This document shows, piece by piece, positions 7,025-12,866 of a DNA stretch of 12,866 nucleotides. How positions within the stretch are numbered: the stretch's first letter is position 1; every line of letters begins with the position of its first letter. Position numbers and translations under genes: made by a program. The notes under the pieces are model-generated. The model was given only the letters and a program-made list of their open reading frames with translations, had not been told where the DNA came from and made no database searches. The DNA comes from Holophagales bacterium UBA5066. GTDB taxonomy: Bacteria; Acidobacteriota; Thermoanaerobaculia; UBA5066. The stretch lies in the NCBI GenBank assembly GCA_002414905.1, contig DIAY01000181.1, forward strand, positions 1 to 12,866, in the 5' to 3' direction.

Positions 7025-7471
7025 TCAGTTGATCGAGACCGTCCCGCCGCGGATCCGGTTGAGCCGGCGCGCGTGCGAGACGAGGTCCTTCCCGCGGAGG
7101 AGGATCTTTCCGTCCTCGCGCAGGGTGATCGAGCCTTCTCCGACCTTCAGCGTCAGGCCCTTTGTCGCCTCGAGGAGGATCTCCTCGGGAGGGGCGTCGG
7201 CGGCGGTCCCGGGCGCGCCGGGCCGGAGGATCCTTCCGAGGACGACACCCCGCCCGCCGTTCCCTTCCGGGACGACGACGAGGACCGTCTCTCCTTCGGC
7301 AAGGGGCCGGGCGCCTGCGGCACGCGGCTCGAGAAGGTCACAGGCCACGATCGCCCCGTCCGGGCCGTAGTCGACGAGGACCGCTTCGTCGAGAAGCGCC
7401 ACGACCTTTCCGACACAGGTTCCCGCCGTGGCCGAGGTGGCGAGCGCGACGATCCGATTTCCTTCGAGCAT
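7025..7471 (-). CDS. DUF6484 domain protein, small T6SS spike-like protein
   Basis: The product has 148 residues and no signal peptide. The N-terminal half (residues 18-82) runs VGKVVALLDEAVLVDYGPDG, then EGETVLVVVPEGN and GVVLGRIL, matching the DUF6484 layout and resembling the gp5/VgrG OB fold (GDEVLV...GDP..PVVLG). The C-terminal half (98-148: LTLKVGEGSITLREDGKILL, ending GGTVSIN) resembles the end of the VgrG in this window. It is therefore likely a short OB-plus-beta-spike protein that interacts with, or mimics part of, the T6SS tip; that role is inferred. The ATG at 7471 has a strong GAGGGAG site formed around the stop of the preceding gene, 11 bases away. It lies between the signal-peptide protein and the TIGR02270 gene. 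Confidence 0.83.
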   Translation of the reverse strand: MLEGNRIVALATSATAGTCVGKVVALLDEAVLVDYGPDGAIVACDLLEPRAAGARPLAEGETVLVVVPEGNGGRGVVLGRILRPGAPGTAADAPPEEILLEATKGLTLKVGEGSITLREDGKILLRGKDLVSHARRLNRIRGGTVSIN

Positions 7472-7482
7472 GAGCAGCTCCC

Positions 7483-8394
7483 TCACTTTCCGCCGGGGCG
7501 CACGACCCCGAGCCGGGGAAGGTCGACGACGATCGTCCCCCAGACCGCCTTCTCGTCGGAGCCGGGCGGCGCGGTGACGTCGATCCGGGCCGAGGCGCGG
7601 TAGTCCGCCGGGACGAGACGGACGCGCGTTCGTGCCCGGAAGGCCACCTGGCGCCCCGGCGCGAGCTCGACGAGCTCCGGCGCGGACCCGGGGACGACCT
7701 TTCCGTCCACGATCTCCGACACCTCTCGCCCCTCGAAGGGGACGTCGCGCGCGTCGACGACCGTGCCGTCGGGGCCGACCCGCGCGAGCGTGACCGAAAG
7801 GCCCGAGCCGTCGCCGTCCCGCGAGCCGGGGTGGACGAACGGAACCGGCCCGAGCCCCGGGTTCGAGATCCGCACCTCCAGGACGAGGTCGTCGTCCGGC
7901 CCGAGCGCCGCGCTTCCCCACGCGGCACCGGCCTCGAGGGCGCGGTGGGCGTGCCCCATCACCTCCTCGACCTTCTTCTCCACCTTCGAGAAGACCTCCT
8001 GCTCCGCGGGCGTCAGCGCGCCCTCCGCCTGCGAGTGGACGATCTCAGCCCGGCCCTTCGCCATGATCCCGAGAGAGACCATCGGCGTCCCGGGAGAGTG
8101 CATCCCGGAGGAGCGCGCCGACCCGAGGGACCGGACGAGCCGGGCGAGTGCGTCCCACTCGCCGGAAGCCATCGCCCGGCGGAAGAAACCAATCCGGGGG
8201 ATGCCGGGAAGGGAGGTGTCCGTCCTCGCAAGGGCAGCCTCTGGCGTGAAGCTTCCGCCGAGAGTCCCCGCCGAACCGACGCTCTGTGTGTAGAAGACCC
8301 AGGTGTCAGACATGTTTCCCTCTGGCGCTCCTGCCGCCGTCGTGGGCAGCGCCATCGCGAGCAGGAGCGGCACGGCTGCCGTGGCAAGCCTCAT
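7483..8394 (-). CDS. Signal-peptide protein downstream of the metzincin effector; candidate immunity or periplasmic partner
   Basis: I do not recognise a named family. The 303-residue product opens with a clear Sec signal peptide (MRLATAAVPLLLAMALPTTA, probable cleavage after AGA at 23) without a lipobox cysteine, so it should be periplasmic or secreted. Residues ~28-155 are mixed/helical with a charged helix (EQEVFSKVEKKVEEVMGHAH). Residues ~165-300 are beta-rich and look like an Ig-like or transthyretin-like sandwich (LVLEVRISNPGLGPVPFVHP). The ATG overlaps the upstream effector's stop (ATGA), implying translational coupling. Such coupling to a candidate toxin makes an immunity role plausible; a chaperone or unrelated exported T6SS accessory is the alternative. 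An internal ATG at residue 28 would remove the signal peptide but loses the overlap. Confidence 0.75.
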   Translation of the reverse strand: MRLATAAVPLLLAMALPTTAAGAPEGNMSDTWVFYTQSVGSAGTLGGSFTPEAALARTDTSLPGIPRIGFFRRAMASGEWDALARLVRSLGSARSSGMHSPGTPMVSLGIMAKGRAEIVHSQAEGALTPAEQEVFSKVEKKVEEVMGHAHRALEAGAAWGSAALGPDDDLVLEVRISNPGLGPVPFVHPGSRDGDGSGLSVTLARVGPDGTVVDARDVPFEGREVSEIVDGKVVPGSAPELVELAPGRQVAFRARTRVRLVPADYRASARIDVTAPPGSDEKAVWGTIVVDLPRLGVVRPGGK

Positions 8395-9863
8395 GGCAGG
8401 AGCGTTTCACGCTCATATTCATCGTTCGCCTTTGGCAGGAACCACGCATGGAAGTCGTCGAGGTGGTTCTTCATGATCCCTGTCCCGTTCGGCCCCATCA
8501 GGCTCCCCGGGACGTCGGGGGTCGGCGGCTGTCCGGTGGCATTGCCACTCGCGTCGGTCGGGACGTAAATGGCTCCCGTCCGGTACTCGTCGTAGAGCCC
8601 GAGCGTGTGGCCGAACTCGTGGGCCCGCACGCCCGCCTGGTTTCCCTCGTGCCCGCACCGCTCCATGAACCAGTTCCCCGAGTTCCACCACTTGTCGTGG
8701 ACGGTGCCGTCCGGCTTGAGATAAGTGTCCGGGTTTCCTGACCAGATGTTGACAGCGGCGAACTCTCCCGAGTCGACGAAGAGGCACTCCACCTCTATCG
8801 GAAAGAGACAGCAGCCCCCGAAGCAGCGGCAGTCCCTCCCCCGCTTGCAGGCCTTGCGGTGCTCGCGCCATTTACGGGTCCAGATCGCCTCGATCTCGGC
8901 CTTCCATGCCTTTTTCTCCGTGTCGCCGAAGGTCGCGCCCCCGGACGCGACGAGCTTGATCCTCCCGGTGACCTTGAAGACACCATCCTTGATCTCGAGG
9001 TCGAAGCCGTAGTCCCAGCCCCAACGCCCAGTCCCCTGCGTGTAGATATAGGTTCCGTCGGGCTGCAGGACGGGCGTCATCTGCGGAACGGTCCGCCGCT
9101 TCTTGCTCCCCGCCTCGCGGACCTCCTCGGGGACGGTGATCATGAGCGGGCTCGACGACCGAGCGAACTCCCCCGCGCCGAAGGCGAGGATGTCGAGCCG
9201 GACCTGGTTCTTCGGCGACGGCCCCGTCATCGTCACCCAAGGGACTTTCGTCATCCCTCCCGAGATCGGCGAGACGAAGTAAGCCACCGGAAGACCGAGG
9301 AGCCCCCGAACGACGGAGATGCTGAGGTAGTAGCCCGGGTCGCCCCCCGCCGCCGACACGACGATGTCGACTTCGTCGCCGCACTTCGCCTCTCCCTTGC
9401 TCCACCTCACCGTCCACTGGGGCAGGTTCAGCCACGGGAACGGGACGAGGAGAGGGTCCTGAATGAGGATTCCCGGCGGTGTATTCGGCGACAGGTTCGC
9501 GTTCTGCAGCATCAGGTCGAACTGCCGGAAGACGAAGTCACCGTCCACCATCACGTCGAACGAGAAGGTCAGAGGGAGCGCCTTCCCCTTGTTGACCTGA
9601 GAGATGATCCCGCCCACCGTCCCCGGCTCGTCTCCGGTGCTCGTCGAGAAGTTCGATTTGCGGAGCATGATCGACTGGCCGTCGACCTTGACCGTCGTGC
9701 TGCCGTTCGCGGTGTGCTTCGAGAAGGCGATGTTCGGGTACGGGATCGGCACGGGCGTGCCGCCAGCGGGCGTGGGCGTCTTGCAGACGTCGGGGAACGC
9801 GATGGCGATGCCACCGCTCTTCTTGTGGACCACCGTCAGGAAGTTGACCGTCGTCGTCGCCAT
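8391..9863 (-). CDS. PAAR-like (DUF4150) protein with C-terminal metzincin metalloprotease: candidate T6SS effector
   Basis: The 490-residue protein begins with a DUF4150/PAAR-like domain (~18-128: PDVCKTPTPAGGTPVPIPYPN, STGDEPGTVGG, RQFDLMLQN), which caps the VgrG spike. Residues ~130-245 look like a beta-sandwich linker. Residues ~280-480 form the putative toxin: HEFGHTLGLYD at 415-425 is a metzincin zinc site with His415, His419 and Asp425 as probable ligands and Glu416 as base, followed by SLMG at 453-456-like Met-turn sequence. A Cys cluster (339, 345, 347, 351, 352, 360) precedes it. There is no signal peptide, as expected for a T6SS cargo. The ATG at 9863 starts the conserved N-terminus, with AAGGGG upstream and 7 bases from the previous stop; the open frame to 9941 is Arg-rich readthrough. 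The target is unknown; proteolysis in the periplasm of a rival cell is inferred. Confidence 0.88.
   Translation of the reverse strand: MATTTVNFLTVVHKKSGGIAIAFPDVCKTPTPAGGTPVPIPYPNIAFSKHTANGSTTVKVDGQSIMLRKSNFSTSTGDEPGTVGGIISQVNKGKALPLTFSFDVMVDGDFVFRQFDLMLQNANLSPNTPPGILIQDPLLVPFPWLNLPQWTVRWSKGEAKCGDEVDIVVSAAGGDPGYYLSISVVRGLLGLPVAYFVSPISGGMTKVPWVTMTGPSPKNQVRLDILAFGAGEFARSSSPLMITVPEEVREAGSKKRRTVPQMTPVLQPDGTYIYTQGTGRWGWDYGFDLEIKDGVFKVTGRIKLVASGGATFGDTEKKAWKAEIEAIWTRKWREHRKACKRGRDCRCFGGCCLFPIEVECLFVDSGEFAAVNIWSGNPDTYLKPDGTVHDKWWNSGNWFMERCGHEGNQAGVRAHEFGHTLGLYDEYRTGAIYVPTDASGNATGQPPTPDVPGSLMGPNGTGIMKNHLDDFHAWFLPKANDEYERETLLP
8589..8621 (-). other. Metzincin zinc-binding motif HExxHxxGxxD of the effector
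   Basis: Codons for residues 415-425 read HEFGHTLGLYD. The third ligand position is Asp rather than His, as in snapalysin-type metzincins, followed directly by EY. All ligand and base positions are intact, which argues for an active zinc protease. Confidence 0.85.
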
Positions 9864-9870
9864 CCGTCGT

Positions 9871-10986
9871 TCACCCCTTCGCGACCGGCCGGGCCGAGGC
9901 GAGGGCGACCGCCGCCCTCTCACCCGCGTCCGACGCCGCACAGACGAGCGCTGCGCCCCGCCCCCCGCGAACCCCGCCGGCCGCCAGGACGAGGAGGAGC
10001 GGAGCCATCGCCGCCCCCAGATCGCCGACGACGGACGCCGGCACGTGTCGCCGCCATCCGGCGGGGAGCGGCGAGAGGACCCGCGTCTCGACGAGCGCCC
10101 ACTCGAGGTCGCGGTTCCTCTCTCCGTTCAGGTCCGTGTAGACGTCCGTGATCCGCGCATCCGGGCCCGCCGCCGCCAGCACCGCACCGAGAGCGCGGCT
10201 CGCGCCCTCGCCCCGGCTCGGCTCCGTCCCGTCGAGCGGGACCGCTTCCTGCCCGCGTCCCGTGCCCGCGATCGTGGCGACGGCCGTCGCTCCGCGGCGG
10301 GCCGCGCCGTCGAGCCGTTCGAGGACGACGAACGCGCTCCCCTCGCCGGGGATCAGGCCCCCCGGGGCGCGGTCCGTCCGGAGCTTCGACCTTCGGTTCA
10401 GCTCCGTCACGGCCGCGCCGGAGAGCAGGTCGTCGAGCCCGCCGACGAGGGCGACGTCGGCCTCGCCAGCGAGGAGCCTTGCCACCGCCGCCTCGAGAGC
10501 GATGAGGCCCGAGGCATGTCCTCCCGGGTACGGCACGACCTTCGTGCCGCGCGGGTCGAAGAGGCGGGCCGCGATCGCTCCGTCGCGGAAGGTCACCGGG
10601 GCGCCCCGATCGGCCCACGGAGCGTCATCCGCCGGGAGCGCGAGAAAGACCTCCACTGCGACCCGGCGATAGGCCGCGTCGACATCGCGGGGCTCGTAGA
10701 GACCGGCGTCCCATAGGGCCTCCCGGGCCGCCGCGAGCGCGAGGTCGCATGGCCGGGCCGATCCCAGCGCTGCCGCGAGCCCCTCCGCGCTCGAGGCCAG
10801 GTACACGCCCCCTTCCTCGCCGGGGTCCCCGCCGGTTCCGGAAAGCGGCTTCTCGACCACGCGACGGATCCCGGCGCGAATCGACGTCGCCGTCTGCGCC
10901 GCGCTCGCCCCGACGGCGGTCACAGCGCCGATCCCCGTGATCGCGACCGGACCGCGTGCGGCTCCTCTGGCCTCGGACGACGTCAC
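9871..10986 (-). CDS. Catalytically dead ketosynthase-fold (thiolase superfamily) protein of the T6SS operon
   Basis: The 371-residue product has beta-ketoacyl synthase architecture: VAITGIGAVTAVG at 14-26, an ADVALVGGLDDL strand at 176-187 and IPGEGSAFVVLERL at 212-225. The nucleophile elbow reads GGHASG (155-160), with His157 where Cys belongs. The usual HGTGT segment is YTDLNGERN (283-291), and the usual GHxxGAAG is GDLGAA with Asp322 (321-326). All three catalytic positions (Cys-His-His) are lost, so it is probably not a condensing enzyme. A binding or structural role in tail assembly or cargo handling is inferred only from the operon. The GTG start at 10986 overlaps the DUF2169 stop (GTGA). 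The frame stays open to 11325, but that part is low-complexity Arg-rich and lies over the DUF2169 gene. Confidence 0.85.
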   Translation of the reverse strand: MTSSEARGAARGPVAITGIGAVTAVGASAAQTATSIRAGIRRVVEKPLSGTGGDPGEEGGVYLASSAEGLAAALGSARPCDLALAAAREALWDAGLYEPRDVDAAYRRVAVEVFLALPADDAPWADRGAPVTFRDGAIAARLFDPRGTKVVPYPGGHASGLIALEAAVARLLAGEADVALVGGLDDLLSGAAVTELNRRSKLRTDRAPGGLIPGEGSAFVVLERLDGAARRGATAVATIAGTGRGQEAVPLDGTEPSRGEGASRALGAVLAAAGPDARITDVYTDLNGERNRDLEWALVETRVLSPLPAGWRRHVPASVVGDLGAAMAPLLLVLAAGGVRGGRGAALVCAASDAGERAAVALASARPVAKG

Positions 10987-11984
10987 GGCCCCTCCGCCTC
11001 GACGGCGACGCACTCCACGTCGCGGGTCATCCCGTGGACCCGGGCGTAGGCACCGAAGGTCAGCTCGACGAGGAGCGCGTCGGCGTCGACGAGGACCGTC
11101 TGGAGCGAGAACGACAGGTCGACCTTCCGCGTCCGGAAGAAAATCTGCCCCGCGGGGACGACGCGTGGGAGCTCGAAACGGATCTCCCCGTGCGGCACGA
11201 CCCCGGTGACGACGACGGGCGTCCCGGCGGGAGGGGGCGCGGGAGCGACGAGCCCGGGAGCGCCGCGCTGGTGGTAGCGCGGGTCGAGGTCGGTCGGAGG
11301 CAGCGGCGCCCTCTGGCGGCGCCACGCGGCGTCGTAGGTTCCGCCGAAGGAGCGGCGCGGCTCCCAGTGCGGTGCGACGAAGCCGAAGCCGGCGGGCGTC
11401 GGCCGGTCGAGCGCGCCACGGACCGGCTGCGCCGGGTCCTCCACCTGTGGAAGCCTCTCTCCCGCGACCGGCCGGCGCGACTTCCGTGCGCGGAAGCCGA
11501 TTCCGACCGGATTACGGGGATCCTCCTCGGCGGGCTCACCCTCGGGAACCGCCTCGTCGCGCCCCCCCCAGGCGTTCTCCCACGTCAGCGCCACCGACTC
11601 GAAAGGCGCTGGATCGGGGAGCGTCGCGGAGCCCCCCCAGCGGCGCTCGCCGAAGACACGAGCCTCCCGCCCCATGGCCCCGACGCGAAAGAGGACGTCG
11701 ACCTGCGGCGCCGGGCGCGAGCGCCCGGCGTGTCCGAGGAGGACGAGGTCGCACCCGGGCTTGCCCGGGCAGAGGTCGGAGGCTCGGAGAATCGAGGAGC
11801 GACCGGGCTCGCCCGACGCCTCGTCGGCGAGGCGAACTGGCGGCGGCTGGGCCGCGGGAGCGAGCCGGCCGCGCGGCGAGACGGCAAACGAGGCCTTCAG
11901 GACGACGGCGAGCGTCTCCGCCCCGTCCCCATCGAGGAGGAGCGCTCTTTCCGCCACGTACCGGCTCCGGTTCACGAGTTCCAT
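10983..11984 (-). CDS. DUF2169 domain protein, T6SS effector adaptor/chaperone
   Basis: At 333 residues this matches the DUF2169 family in length and landmarks: DEAVPEG then NPVGIGF at 158-164, GERLPQVEDP at 175-184, FVAPHWEPRRSFGGTYDAAW around 202-221 and LPPTDLDPRYH at 228-238. DUF2169 proteins act as cytosolic adaptors that load PAAR-type effectors onto a cognate VgrG, as shown for an Agrobacterium DNase effector. The adjacent vgrG (18 bases upstream) and the DUF4150-metzincin two genes downstream fit that role and suggest the metzincin is its client. The ATG at 11984 has GGAGCG upstream at slightly long spacing. Its stop overlaps the start of the ketosynthase-like gene. Confidence 0.9.
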   Translation of the reverse strand: MELVNRSRYVAERALLLDGDGAETLAVVLKASFAVSPRGRLAPAAQPPPVRLADEASGEPGRSSILRASDLCPGKPGCDLVLLGHAGRSRPAPQVDVLFRVGAMGREARVFGERRWGGSATLPDPAPFESVALTWENAWGGRDEAVPEGEPAEEDPRNPVGIGFRARKSRRPVAGERLPQVEDPAQPVRGALDRPTPAGFGFVAPHWEPRRSFGGTYDAAWRRQRAPLPPTDLDPRYHQRGAPGLVAPAPPPAGTPVVVTGVVPHGEIRFELPRVVPAGQIFFRTRKVDLSFSLQTVLVDADALLVELTFGAYARVHGMTRDVECVAVEAEGP

Positions 11985-12002
11985 GGTTCGACCGTCGCTC
12001 CG

Positions 12003-12866
12003 TCAGTTCTGACTGATCTTGCTGCCCTTGACCGTGACACTGGAAGTGGCCTTGACGTTGATCTTCCCCGACGCCTTCAGGGTGATGTTTTTTCCGGTGA
12101 TCGTAATCGTCCCGTCCTTCTTCAGAGTGATACCGGCCTTGCCGGTCTGGAGCTGAATGGAGTCGGCGGCCGTCAGGGAGAGCGACTTGCCCGCCGTCAC
12201 GGCGGCGCTTCCGCCCACCTGCGTCGAGGAATTGCCTCCGACGTTCGTCGTCGCGCTCCCGCCGACCGAGATCGACTCCTCTGCGCCGACCGCGAGGCTG
12301 TAGGCACCGCCGATCGCCACGACTTCCGCGCCGCCGATCGTCCGCGTCTCGGCCGCTCCGATCGTGATCATCCGGGTCGCCCCGATCGTGATCGTCTCGT
12401 TGCTCCCGACCGTCTCAGTCCGATCCACGCCGACGCTCGTCGTCTCGTCGTTGCCGATCGACTTGGAGCGGTCGTGCCCGACGGTGTGGGTCTCGTCGGC
12501 CTCGACGGAGATCGACTGGTTGCGCTCCGCATGGATCTTCAGGAGCTCCCCGCCCTTCTTGTCCTCGAACATAATCTCGTTGAAGTTGGGCGGTCCGCCC
12601 CCCATCGTGCTGCGCGATTTCACGCCGCTTCGCGTCTTGTTCGCCGGAAGATCGTACGGCGGCATCATGTCGGCGTTGTAGACGCTGCCGACGACGATCG
12701 GCTGGTCCGGGTCGCCTTCCAGGAAATCGACGATCACCTCCTGCCCGATCCTCGGGATCTGGATCGCCCCCCAGTTCCTCCCCGCCCAACTCGTCCCCAC
12801 CCGGATCCAGCACGAGGAGTTATCGTCGTTCTTCCCTCCCCGGTCCCAGTGGAACTGCACCTTCAC
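12003..12866 (-). CDS. vgrG: VgrG (T6SS spike), C-terminal part; 5' end beyond the right edge
   Basis: At least 287 C-terminal residues are present; the reading frame continues past the right edge, so the GTG at 12866 is not a true start. The segment begins inside the gp5-type OB fold (VKVQFHWDRG, CWIRVGTSWAG at 19-29, IPRIGQEVIVDFLEGDPDQP at 38-56, VVGSVYN) and passes into the trimeric beta-helix spike with eight-residue VG repeats (~123-218), then a Lys/Thr-rich beta tail ending KISQN. No extra C-terminal effector domain follows, so this is a structural rather than evolved VgrG whose cargo is presumably bound through DUF2169 and the PAAR-like protein. The gp27-like base lies outside the window. 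Confidence 0.95.
   Translation of the reverse strand: MKVQFHWDRGGKNDDNSSCWIRVGTSWAGRNWGAIQIPRIGQEVIVDFLEGDPDQPIVVGSVYNADMMPPYDLPANKTRSGVKSRSTMGGGPPNFNEIMFEDKKGGELLKIHAERNQSISVEADETHTVGHDRSKSIGNDETTSVGVDRTETVGSNETITIGATRMITIGAAETRTIGGAEVVAIGGAYSLAVGAEESISVGGSATTNVGGNSSTQVGGSAAVTAGKSLSLTAADSIQLQTGKAGITLKKDGTITITGKNITLKASGKINVKATSSVTVKGSKISQN
12213..12500 (-). repeat. Twelve tandem octapeptide (V/I-G) beta-helix repeats in VgrG
   Basis: A V-G or I-G pair recurs at exactly eight-residue steps (Gly at 130, 138, 146, 154, 162, 170, 178, 186, 194, 202, 210 and 218 of the visible part), giving a 24-base coding period. This is the gp5-type intertwined beta-helix that builds the rigid needle shaft; twelve uninterrupted units are visible. 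Confidence 0.9.

Noticed and set aside
7472..7921. N-terminal extension of the DUF6484 frame
   Set aside because: It overlaps the signal-peptide protein and is Arg-rich; the ATG at 7471 has a strong ribosome site and starts the family-like sequence.
8859..10151. A 430-codon plus-strand frame opposite the effector and ketosynthase-like genes
   Set aside because: Arg/Asp-rich shadow of well-supported minus-strand genes.
10987..11325. N-terminal extension of the ketosynthase-like frame
   Set aside because: It lies over the DUF2169 gene and is low-complexity; the GTG at 10986 begins directly before the conserved AITGIG motif and gives a GTGA overlap.

Overview
This window is uniformly GC-rich bacterial DNA. 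It is almost gap-free and shows strong GC3 coding bias, frequent GTG/TTG starts and 4-base start/stop overlaps. The gene mix suggests a soil- or sediment-type Gram-negative such as an Acidobacteriota or myxobacterial relative: a type VI secretion (T6SS) tail module with DUF2169, DUF4150, DUF6484 and TIGR02270 proteins, a large secreted S8 protease, and a eukaryote-like 4-hydroxy-2-oxoglutarate aldolase. The taxon is inference; there is no rRNA or marker gene. No tRNA, IS element, CRISPR array or convincing intrinsic terminator was seen. No gene-free stretch exceeds about 120 bases.

Left part (1-3156, minus strand): a secreted subtilisin-family protease with a PA insert, cut by the left edge just after its catalytic serine. 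Upstream of it lie an EamA/DMT exporter and a RidA-type imine deaminase, probably co-transcribed (ridA then eamA). A 78-base divergent spacer separates ridA from a plus-strand DHDPS-superfamily aldolase that resembles 4-hydroxy-2-oxoglutarate aldolase more than DapA.

Centre (4205-5755, plus strand): the most unusual gene. It encodes a two-TM receptor-like protein with a periplasmic Cache-like region and a HAMP domain, fused to a RelA/SpoT-type (p)ppGpp synthetase domain with its key residues intact. The HD hydrolase and the TGS/ACT regulatory domains are absent. It looks like a membrane-anchored, ligand-gated alarmone synthetase.

Right part (12866-5772, minus strand): seven tightly packed genes that read as one T6SS spike and effector operon. 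In order of transcription they are vgrG (C-terminal part only), a DUF2169 adaptor, a ketosynthase-fold protein that has lost the catalytic Cys and both His residues, a PAAR-like DUF4150 protein carrying a C-terminal metzincin protease (candidate effector), an overlapping signal-peptide protein (candidate immunity or periplasmic partner), a small DUF6484 protein resembling a miniature VgrG spike, and a TIGR02270 HEAT-repeat protein. A plausible model is that the DUF2169 adaptor loads the DUF4150-metzincin onto the VgrG tip while the exported downstream protein protects the producer's periplasm. No T6SS sheath, baseplate or membrane-complex genes are in the window. The operon ends tail to tail with the HAMP-RSH gene, 16 bases apart.
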